Source: Luzula sylvatica
Lineage: Eukaryota > Streptophyta > Magnoliopsida > Poales > Juncaceae
Direction of reading: 5' to 3'
Assembly: GCA_946800325.1 (NCBI GenBank)
Contig: OX326956.1
Span: 51,569,052-51,633,051, forward strand
Length of the DNA stretch: 64,000 nucleotides
This document shows, one piece after another, positions 48,104 to 58,285 of the stretch. Each line of letters begins with the position of its first letter. Positions within the stretch are counted from its first letter, which is position 1. The notes below the pieces were generated by a model. The model was not told the origin of the DNA. It saw nothing but the letters and a program-made list of their open reading frames with translations, and did not search any database. A program made the translations under genes and the position numbers.

Positions 48104-48664
48104 TTCATATGAGTTTAGTCAAACATATTCAATAGTAGTTACATATTATGATGAAAACTATAATTACATGTAGAAATTTATGATATGATAACATATATGC
48201 ATTTTTCATTTATAATTTTGTAGTTCCATATGTTATTGTAACTTAAAATGTTTGCGATAATGTAATTATAAATCATTAATATCTTTGTTGAATAAATTTA
48301 CCGTTGGTTACATGAATATCTGTAATTATTACACTGATCTAGGACAAAAAACCTACACGATTTCAGTATCTTGATAACTCTACTAAAATTTATCAAAAGA
48401 TTCAAAACATATTTAATATATTAAGCATAACTAATAAATTAATAATTTACAATATTAGTTTATATAAGATTTTAAAAATATAAATTTTATTGCTTTATAA
48501 TTTAACATTAAAAGAGTTTAATATTTTAGACATTGTATATTTTAAAATAATATTTCTAGTTTATAACATATAAATTTGTTCTTGTTTCAAACAATTGTTT
48601 TTATTATTTGGAGAATGCAGGGAACTTCAATTGAAAATATTTATTACAGAAATAATATTGTACA

Positions 48665-48760
48665 AATAGTGTGTGTGTACGTAAGAAAGTTAAATCATAG
48701 GTCATGAGTTTAATTTTCATTGACATTGAATAATAAGTGGCTGACAAAGAGCATTTTTCA
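48665..48760 (+). repeat. SINE-like fragment (B-box half)
   Basis: GGTCATGAGTTTAATTTTCATTGACATTGAATAAT corresponds to the B-box half of the SINE-like copies elsewhere in the window; the A box is degenerate here. Confidence 0.3.
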
Positions 48761-49162
48761 TTTAATAAAACAAAAAAGATTGTAGAAACCAGGGCCCTGT
48801 TATGTTGATAACGCAAAATACTGATCATCGTCATGGTTAATATGAGCAATAATATCAGACCAATATTTGATAGGAAATGTTCAGACCAATATTTCATATA
48901 ACAATGATCAGAATTCAATATTCATGCAAGTGTCGGGAAGTTTTTCAGTTACAAATAATTGCAAATAATTTTTATAATTTTGTGCGATACATTGAAGTAG
49001 GTATGTTTTTTCTCAATCGCGCTGATCCATGTAAACATATATATGTACACATCACCTCGAACAAATCCAAATTTTTTTTTTCTTTTTTAGCATCGGTGCT
49101 TTTCAAACAAAAAAAAAAAAGAGTCCTTTTCAATATTGCATCCTCTCAGTATCAGTATCGCC

Positions 49163-52100
49163 TCATCCGCTGGTCTCATCATCGCTGGAGATGCTCTCAC
49201 CATTCTCGTATTTGATTCCTTTATTCCTGAGCCGGTTTAGTGCAGGCAAGATGACCGTTGCGAGGTCAGGGCGATCTTTTCTGCTCATTTCGGTGCATTT
49301 TAGCGCCAGCTTGGCATACCCAATAACGTCCTTCATCGGCCAGTCTTTTATATACGGGTCTAATATGTCTTCAAAAGTGCCTGAATTGAGAGCCATCAGG
49401 ACATGATGTGCGAGACCCATTGGCTGTTTCGCAGTAATGATTTGAAGGAGCATTACGCCCAACGAGTATATGTCGGATTTTCTACCAAGCATGCCAGTTA
49501 GTTGGTACTCGGGGTCGATATAGTGGAAAGTTCCTGCAGTTGAGGTCATCCTACATTGCGTGACGGTATCGGCAATCGAAGCGGGCACCAGCCTAGACAA
49601 ACCCACATCGGATATCTTGCTCGTATAATTACGATCAAGCAAAATATTTGCAGGCTTCAGATCCCTATGGACCAAAGGCTCTGGTTTCGCTTGGTGCAGA
49701 AAAAGCAAAGCGGTCGCAATTTCAGCTGCGATTTTGAATCGGGTACTCCATGGAATTACGGGTGTGCCGTCGCGCCGAAATAGACGATCTTCTAAACTCC
49801 CATAGTCCATGTATTCGTATACTAAACACCCTTGTTCAGGACATGCTCCGAGAAGTAAAACCATGTTTGGATGCCTTATGGAGCTCAACACCTCCACCTA
49901 GATTTTGCAAATTCATTTTTAATTTTCAGCTTTCAGAGCTTATATTTTGGTTTCATTCTCAATTACTTGTTATTAGAGATATTAATTACCTCTTGTTGAA
50001 ATTGCTTTTGTCCTTGAGCCCCATCGGGCCGCAAGGCCTTGATGGCCACTGGAGTGTGGTTCAACGAGGCCCTATAAACGGGTCCATAGCCTCCTTCCCC
50101 AATTTTCATTGCATCACTAAATTCATTCGTTGAAAGTCGGATCTCGTCAAAACTGTACCTTCTATACCGAGCATCATTATGGGCTAACGCCTTTAATGCC
50201 TTCATTTTTTCCTCCGATTCGTGGATCGCTTTCATTTCTGCATTGCACCGTTTCTGTGCTTCTAGCTCTGCAATGCGCTTAGCTGTTTCTGCGGTCTCTA
50301 ATGCAGCCTTCGCCCTCGCCTTTTCCATTTCTGCTAGCTTTAGGGCAGCCTCTTCCGCCCTTCTTGCCTCGTCGACCATTTTTGCTTCCTCCATCTTCCT
50401 CAGGGTCAACTCCTCTGCCTGTCAGTATCAACCAGATTGATTTCAGATGTAATTATCATCTCATCTCGAATATTAATTAGATGGTTAAACTATTGAATAT
50501 TTATATAGTTAGAATAATCCATTCTTATTTTAATTTGACTCTGATATTTCACGTTATAACTCGTAACCGAGCGTGATTAGCTGTAATGGACCAGAATATT
50601 TGTTACCCTTTTCTTTGCCGTCATTGCGTCTTTGCAAGCTGCGGTATACATGGTCATTGTTTGCTTGAGCTCGAGTTTCAGCCTTCTCAATTCTGCCTCA
50701 ACATCTTGCCCCTTCAAAAAACATTACACAAATATTAGCTAAAAAATCCCTTCATACATAGATTAAAACATTTATATGCGTATTTCGATATCATATGTTT
50801 ATTGCAAATGTAAGTATTTTCATTTACTTACTCCTGAGGGGGAATTCGTTCCTTGAGAGCTGTCCGTTATCGTCGGGAAATCATATGATTCATTGAAATC
50901 CATGGATTGGAATGCGATATTACCGGTTCCTTGGAAATCCATATCCTCAGAGAGAGCGTCGTGAGAGGCAGCACGCCTTGTGCCTCTTAAACTGCCGTCT
51001 GAAATCTCTTGTAAAACGTTCGTAGGCATGGTTCGTGCACCCGTGAGAGGCCGTTCTCTGGATGCTTGCCACGAGTCATGTGAGCTTCTTTCGAATGATC
51101 TCCTTTCTGACATGTTTTGTACGTGTGGAGGGATTGCACCTCTTGGTTGGGCTCGACCAAACGGCGTTCTGAATTTTATTTTGATTTAGCACATGCAATT
51201 TTTTGAAAATTCTTAATTTTGAGAGTGTTGCAAAACTTACTTGATAACGTCATCGGGATCGACACCGTGCAATGAATGGTTATGATGTCTCGGAGGGTCG
51301 GACATTACTGGAGAAGGGGTATGAATGGGGGGCAATCTTGGAGGATTCGCAGTCGCCGGTGCGGCATTTTTGGCCGACCTAACCGTCGCTGATTTCCCCT
51401 TATTTACAACATAAACAGTACAAAATTCTGGTGCGAGATTCATCACTCTTGTCGGCACATCTGGGGTTTTCAATTTCCTGAAGAACAAAATATTACTTGT
51501 TAGTCATTACTAATTAAAATAGTATATTGCTGAATGAGAGACAGAGAGAGAGAGAGAGTGAGATACAGGGATTTGAAGAAAGAGCTTCTAGAGGCACCGA
51601 GTATGAGATTTTCGATGTTATGTTCGTTGACGAAATCGATAAGGGCCTTTGATGTATCTGTATCCTCAAGCACCACTTCTATTGTTTGCACCTGCTTTTT
51701 CGTTCATTGTCAATTTCAAATTAATGCCTATACATCAAATTCAAATGGTGCAAACTGCAATCGCGACAAAGTTATGCAAATTTGTCAATTACAAAAAAAT
51801 TATACACACTTACCCTTCTTCTTGCACACAGTCCTTTATATGAAACAAATAAGTTCATCATTTCGGCCTCGAGCAATTCTCTGGCTGCACCTCCACTTAG
51901 ATCTGTTGTCGAAAATCCATCTACCAATATATATTAACAAAAATTAGACTTACTGTTAACATCATGTTTAAGAAAAACCCGTCTACTATAAGAAGAGGGA
52001 CCTACTGTTAACAGCATGTTTATTGACGACATGGACTAGGATGAGACTGTGGGGATTAGTCGGCATTATATTATCGACGGCCCATCTGACGGCAATCGAA

Positions 52101-52240
52101 CTGTTCTTTTCCTTGTCGATTGCGACCGCCGTGTTTGCCATTCCCAGGCCGTTCGGTGCCGGAGTCGGACAAGACAACATTCTCGAAGGCTGAGCACAAA
52201 CTATATTTTGTTGATGTTGATGAACTCCACTCAGCTGCAT
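49163..52240 (-). CDS. USP-domain receptor-like cytoplasmic kinase (RLCK), no U-box
   Basis: CDS = join of 52006-52240, 51814-51902, 51567-51691, 51241-51477, 50832-51168, 50607-50711, 49990-50418 and 49163-49897, minus strand; 763 aa, frame kept. The N-terminus is a universal-stress-protein-like nucleotide-binding domain (VAIDKEKNSSIAVRWAVDNI, then VLEDTDTSKALIDFVNEHNI and LILGASRSSFFK). A Ser-rich linker and an Ala/Glu/Lys coiled coil (about 377-450) follow. The kinase has GEGGYG (483-488), K503, HRDLKPAN (D598) and a DVG instead of DFG (616-618), which is usual for this family. It ends shortly after the kinase with no U-box, unlike related PUB E3 ligases. From memory the closest Arabidopsis match is At5g12000, next to the At5g12010 nuclease; here the two are separated by CYP57. 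Substrates are unknown. The first in-frame ATG is used; a later Met (MANTAVAIDKE) could also start it. Confidence 0.92.
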
Positions 52241-52300
52241 TCCACTTAAAACTTTTCTCTTAATTTTTTCCGTTTCTTTTCTTTTTTGCTTCTTGCTTCT

Positions 52301-52440
52301 TGCTTCGAGTGTCGATCAAATGCTTCGAGTCGAGTTTCGATCAAATGCTTCGAGTCGAGTGTTGATCAAATGCTTCGAGTCGAGTGTTGATCAAATGCTT
52401 CGAGTCGAGTGTCGATCAAATGCTTCGAGTGTAGATCAAA
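52301..52440 (+). repeat. Six-copy 20/25-bp tandem repeat upstream of the kinase gene
   Basis: The unit is TGCTTCGAGTCGAGTGTTGATCAAA; the first and last copies lack one CGAGT. Copies start at 52301, 52321, 52346, 52371, 52396 and 52421. It ends about 60 bp from the kinase ATG on its 5' side, so it may lie in the 5' UTR or core promoter. Confidence 0.92.
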
Positions 52441-52499
52441 AAGAGAAAAAACATATATATATGAGAGGTATCAAAACCCCAGTGGGTTAGGAGTCAAAC

Positions 52500-54409
52500 G
52501 GGTCCCATAGCAGAATGAACAATTTAATGAGAGCCAGGCTTACTTAACGGATATCTATTAGTTCTACTTGCTATATTTAATTTCTATTAGTTTTAAGGTT
52601 ATTTTTCAGTATCTTAAGCCTGGAACATTATTATTTTTTGTTATTTTATACTTAATTCATGACTAATTGTTTGATATAACGTTATTATCAAAGTTTTTGA
52701 ATAAGCTGCGGGCGTTCAACAGGAAACATATATTAGTTTTTTTAGGTGATTGATATTTTGGATATTTCCTAATTCACTCTTTCAATTAATAATTAATACA
52801 AACTCAAATATGCTTGAATTGGAAACTAATTTTCATTGACAAAATAAAAGAATTTAATTAATTACAAATATCCAAAATATCGTTTTCACCGATTAGAGTT
52901 TAATTTCATACCAACATTGTAAAATGACGATGTAACTAGCAACATGGTTTTGTTATTGTAAAGATAACAACAAACGAGCGTTTGTTGGATATTAAAAAAA
53001 AGTTCCTATGATAAAATCATCTGATAAATAGAAGTTCTATAAAATAAATTACTGTTAATACGCCCGTCATTTTTTTTTCACAAACGAGCGTCATTGATTG
53101 TTATTAATTAAAAAAAATCCACCAATGTGATATAAGTAAATATCTTCTAAACCCTAAACCCTAAACCCTAAATCCTTCCTTATTTAACATCCAAATATAT
53201 ATTTAAATAAATTTCAAAAAATACGAATTCATAATTATGTTATTATCTAAAAAAGTAAATATCTTCTAAATTACTAATAAAAATAACAATATCAATACAA
53301 CAATAAAAAATCAACAAATCAAATAATTTAACTAAATTATCACCTCAACATATCCAAGTATGATTATAAATTTTGTAATTTTGTAATTTTGCCTAATGTA
53401 TTCATACTTAAGGGTATTTTTGTAATAGAAATATATCGTCAATAGATAATTGTGCGTGTAACTAAATATTGATTAATATAAATTGGACGGAAAATATATA
53501 ATGTATAAGTTCATTGCATTTGTTTTCAATTATTTTTTCAAATATCTGTATACCGATGTAATTTGGTCTTGATGCAAAAAAAAAAAAAAAAAAAATTGAG
53601 AATAACTTTATACAGCTACGCCTATATAGGCTACAGTCCCCCATGATTAATAAATAAGGTAAAAAACATATGAACAATTATATTTGTTCTCTCTACATTC
53701 TCCCACAATACTTGACGTGTTGACAGAAATTTAATTGACTCAATTTAATGTTAAATTCAAATTGATACATGGTAAACAATAAAATTATGCAAACTAATAC
53801 ATGATATTAATTATGTGGCAAAATCGTATTAGATGGTAATAGACATTTATTATGTGGTAAACCAAATTATTAAAAATAATTTGGTTTATTTAATTATTGA
53901 TTATGTTTGATTTTACACATGACAAGTCATATTTATTTAAAAAAAAAGTATTTTCATTTTTATTTTTGCTAACTTTTGCAAACTTATTATTTTTATTTCT
54001 AATGTTATATTTTTGTTTATTTATTATGATTTATTCATGTATATCCGTTTAACACATGTTAAACGATGTATTAATTCGGTCAAATAATTTCTTTTCCAAA
54101 TTTATAGATTTAAATTTGATTAATTAATATTATAAATGACGGTAAACAAACTTGTTTAAAATATTAAATAAATTAATGATGTGTGAAACGGTTGATTTTT
54201 TTTACCTTCTTTTCCTATATAGGATGAAAAAAATTAAATATTTACGGTTTATCGTCATTATTAATGCAGACAACAATACATCAATAATCTAGGAGATTTT
54301 AAAGGAGACATGCATCATCACTCAAAACATATAAAGGCCGAATCATGCAATTATATGAGCCTAATCCTAATTCCTCCTACAAAATTTCTAAATTCAGAGC
54401 ATGTATATA
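52500..54409. other. Intergenic, no gene recognised
   Basis: AT-rich, with an interstitial telomere-type repeat at 53152-53172 and a 22-bp poly(A) tract near 53575. No domain-bearing frame. Confidence 0.5.
53152..53172 (+). repeat. Interstitial telomere-type repeat (CCCTAAA)3
   Basis: Three perfect CCCTAAA units. This is the plant telomere repeat; short copies like this also act as telo-boxes in promoters, or mark repair of a double-strand break. Confidence 0.85.
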
Positions 54410-54474
54410 GAGTAATTCTACACATACTCTCGCAACATGCTCTTGCAGTAGGATATTGATCTTACGTTGGATAT

Positions 54475-56002
54475 TGTTGTTTAATTTAGATCTAGAAGGG
54501 GGTGAATAGGAAGTCCTACGGTCTAATTTTCGCGGTAATGAATACAATTACAATTTTGTGCGGAAACGTAAATAAATTAGAGAAAGAAATACAATACCGA
54601 AACAAATAACACGCGATATTTGTTTACGGAGTTCGGTAGGTGGTTGCTTTGTAGCTTTAACTCACCGGCTACTTGCTCAATCGACCGACTCGATTGATTG
54701 CAAGTACCTACGTCTACGGGGTTCCCTTGCGCCTTTTCGGCTTTCGATTGAATACCCAACTCAAACAATTACAAGGTTTGCCTTGATCGATTTACACGAA
54801 TTTATCGATCAATGACGGGATTTACAATTAGTAACTAGCCTATTACAATTTACTACTAACGAACTAGTCGTGATCGGTCACGCAAGTTGGGAATCGTTTA
54901 GTAGTGGATTCGAAATTGGATCTAATAATCTCTAAGAATGTTTAGATGATTAAGAGCTCAAAAGATTTCGCAAGTATTCTCTCTTTTTAAAGTGGAAATA
55001 TGATTGTCAAAGTTAGGAGAGAGAATGAGAGAAGGATTCTATTTATAGAACACATAGACCATTCCCAGATCTTGCATTTTCTGCATAGTCCGTTATAACG
55101 AACTGCATGTCCGTTACAACGGACCATAAGTCAAACTAGCCGTTATGGCTGTTATATTCGAATTGTTGCACAATCCGTTATAACGGAACGTATGTCCGTT
55201 ATAACGGAAGTCTGTGTTATGTAGTTCGTTGCAACGGACTATCAAGTCCGTTACAACAGACATCATACTGGGACTTTACTTCAGTTTGAATTTAATTCCC
55301 GTTATAACGGAGAATACTCCGTTACAACGCTGAAAGGCATTCCGTTATGACGGATTGGTTAATCCGTTACAACGGACATGAAGAGAAGAGTATTGTACTG
55401 AAGTGAGTTCAATGTCCGTTATAACGGACATATATGTCCGTTGTAACGGACATACTTCTGTGACATCCTTCAAGTTTGAATTTAATTAGTGTTGTAACGG
55501 ACATTATTCCGTTGCAACGCTTTGCTGAAGTCCGTTATAACGGATTGGTTAATCCGTTGTAACGAACTATACTGTGTTTTCATTCTTGAATAGGACGAGC
55601 ATGTCCGTTATAACGGACACTGAGTTCCGTTGTAACAGACATCCTTATTTCAGCCTTTTATATCAATTCAGGATTTCGAATATATTTATTTGACTTTTAT
55701 TTTGAGCTTAATCATACATAAACAAGTTTAGGGATAGCTATATTGTGTTTTGGTGATTAGATTGATATCCCAACTTACGGAATCTTCGATGTCTTGATTC
55801 CGTGATTCTTCTACGTCTTGATCTTCTTCGCGATTCTTCGACGCCTTGTTCGTTGTTATTCTTGATTGATTTTTGCTTGTATATTTTGATCTTCTCATTG
55901 CTTTTTGTACCTATATCTCCTACACATATTTCTCGATAGATTTTGTTAGTAGTATCGACATTGTTTTTGAGATAATCAAACAATCGGAAATTTGAACCAA
56001 CA
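54475..56002. mobile_element. Solo LTR, 1.53 kb, with 5-bp TSD
   Basis: Starts TGTTGTTTAATTTAGATCTA and ends ACCAACA, i.e. TG...CA, flanked by identical GATAT duplications (54470-54474 and 56003-56007). The early GATCTAGAAGGGGGTGAATA block is common in plant LTR retrotransposon LTRs. No gag, pol, PBS or second LTR is present, so it is a solo LTR left by recombination. Confidence 0.78.
55085..55640. repeat. Array of CCGTTATAACGG palindromes inside the LTR
   Basis: By hand count there are about 28 CCGTT/AACGG words in 560 bp. They are mostly paired as the palindrome CCGTTATAACGG (six perfect copies) or near variants (CCGTTACAACGG, CCGTTGTAACGG). Spacers differ, e.g. CATATATGT, ATTGGTTAAT, GAATACT, so it is not a simple tandem repeat. 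Confidence 0.85.
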
Positions 56003-56611
56003 GATATTGTATTACACTATAAAATAAGTTTAACTTAATTCAATTCACATCCTACAGTTCATCATCTTGTTGTCAATCATGTTGCGAAAGCATGTTGTGT
56101 ATAATTATTTGGTGCATATATACAAAATTCCAAAGGGATATTGTATTCCTTGTGATTACATAACCCATCGTGATAAACTCATAATAACATCTTTAATGAG
56201 GTGATAAATGAAGAATAAGTAAATTGATTAGTAATATTAATTAACTTAATTAGTGATTTAATTGACCATTTAACTAAATTAATTCGTCAATTAACATGTA
56301 TTGATATTAACATAATGTAAATTATCAATTAAACGTGTCAATTACTATTTAATTGAGTAAATTAGAGAGACTAATCAATATATTTATACATTTTTTGCCT
56401 CTTCATCAAGAATGTTGGGATGAGTTTGGGGCCAACTATATTTTTCTCCCAATCTAATTACCTCGGGGTTATATATTCAGCCCCCAAAACTCACTCCATC
56501 ATTTTTGATGAGGTGGAAAAAGAGGATTAAGTGAGTTGATTAGTATTATTAAATTGATTAAATGAACGATTTTAATTATCGTGTAATTAAATTGACACGT
56601 CAATTAACATG

Positions 56612-57729
56612 CAGTGGCGGATCTTGAACCATATTCTTGGGGGGGGCGAAATATAAACACAAAATATTTTTTAATAGATTTTTAAATATTTTATTTGCAT
56701 AATATAAGTTTGAAGTATTATTATTATTTTTTTTTAAATTATAACAACAAGAATCTCATATAATACTAAGTAGATTATATTTTTGTTTTTAAACAAACAA
56801 ATTTAACATTAATTTTCTCAAAAAATAATAGAATTAAAAAATAGTTTATCCATCTAAATAACTTCTTAAACTTATGCACTTATGAAATAGTATTGTAATT
56901 TAAAAAATACAAATTAAAAAAAAAAATGTTATGATATAAAATAATTTGTATTTATGTTTATTATAAATTAAATTTTGATACTATTTATAAAATTACATCC
57001 ACTATTAAGTTTTGTATTATTTTATAGTTTCCATTGCATTTTGAATCAATCAAAATTATTACTATTATATAATTAATAACGTGTTACTACATATGTTGTA
57101 GATTCATTATTTTTATATTTAATATTGTACGGAATATTGCAAACAATGATATAATATTTGTTGTTATGTTTTTTTGTAAAATTATATTATATCTCATATA
57201 TTATTCTACAATGACACTAATATAAGTATTATTATTTGATTAAAAAATAAGATTTTTTGTTATCATAATGTAAAATAATTATAAAACATATGAATAATCA
57301 TAGATAAATGAATTCAAATAACCTTATTTTAACATGATATTATTAATATTATCATACAAATCTCTAATTTATATTACAATGAAAAACACAATTTACATGT
57401 TCGCCGCATAGCGCGAGTATTCTCCTAGTTAATTTTCATTTATGCATGGGTTTGATGGGCTCCGATGTATAATTTTTTTTGAGAGATATAAGACTTGACA
57501 TATGAGCTTCATTCAAAAACTTAATTTATTACTTCAATTTATAAGTTTTACTATGTGTTTCTTAAATCACAATTCACAATATATTTCATTATTTTTTTGG
57601 GACAAAAAATTAACATAGATTTTTTATTTCGACATATCGAAATACATAACTATGAATAATATATAATATATGTTCAAAATTCTTGGGGGGGCGATCGCCC
57701 CCCGCGGCCCTTTATAAGATCCGCCCCTG
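56612..57729. mobile_element. hAT-type transposon with 8-bp TSD
   Basis: The left end CAGTGGCGGATCTT matches the right end read inward, CAGGGGCGGATCTT. Identical 8-bp duplications TTAACATG lie at 56604-56611 and 57730-57737. Subterminal ATTCTTGGGGGGG occurs at both ends. There is no transposase; the AT-rich interior includes a Helitron-like terminus at 57400-57428. Confidence 0.9.
57400..57428 (+). mobile_element. Helitron-like 3' terminus nested in the hAT
   Basis: TTCGCCGCATAGCGCGAGTA followed by TTCTC and CTAG (57425-57428), then T. The hairpin is eroded compared with that at 28882-28897. Confidence 0.45.
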
Positions 57730-58285
57730 TTAACATGTACTAATACTAACATATTACAATTATTAATGTGTCAATTAAACATGTTACTTAACAAATAATT
57801 ATGTCAATTGATAACACTAATCAATATTTTATTTTTTTTGCCACCTCATCAATGATATTGGGATACCTTTGGGGGCCAAGTATATTTTCCCATCCCCCTG
57901 GACGTATAAATATTTCCCTGCCACGCGCACACCTCAACAGACCAATCATCTTCTCCCACGTGTACAAAAGTTCCTACACCATTTCCTTCTTTAGAATTTG
58001 TGTATTATTTCATGTACCGAGTCAGTTTAACACATTTTAAATGACTTTTTACATGTTTGTCTACATAGAAAATATCGTCGATATATTGGAGTATTTGGAA
58101 GTCACAAGAACCGCTCATACTGCTCACACAAGATTACACTGGAGTTCTCCTTTTTTTCTCTCTCTCTCTCTCAGTTTTCTCCGGCGTTTGAGCTTCCCAG
58201 TTAATTCAATCTAAAACCCTAATTATCATCTCCTTTAGCAAACCCAAACTTTGGAATCGAAGGTACACTGTTGCGAGCACCAACC

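Larger units (their letters stand above)
54410..56112. mobile_element. MITE (GAGTAATTCTACACA family) split by a solo LTR
   Basis: The left end GAGTAATTCTACACATACTC with TCGCAACATG pairs with CATGTTGCGAAAGCATGTTGTGTATAATTATT on the right. It is the same family as 36966-37138. Without the LTR insertion it would be only about 170 bp long. Confidence 0.65.

Noticed and set aside
49545..49550. DVG in place of DFG as evidence of a dead kinase
   Set aside because: From memory DVG is usual in this USP-kinase family, and the P-loop, Lys503 and HRDLKPAN are intact, so loss of activity cannot be claimed.
55085..55640. CRISPR-like or operator array from the CCGTTATAACGG palindromes
   Set aside because: Spacers are short and irregular and the host is a plant LTR; kept instead as a palindrome array.
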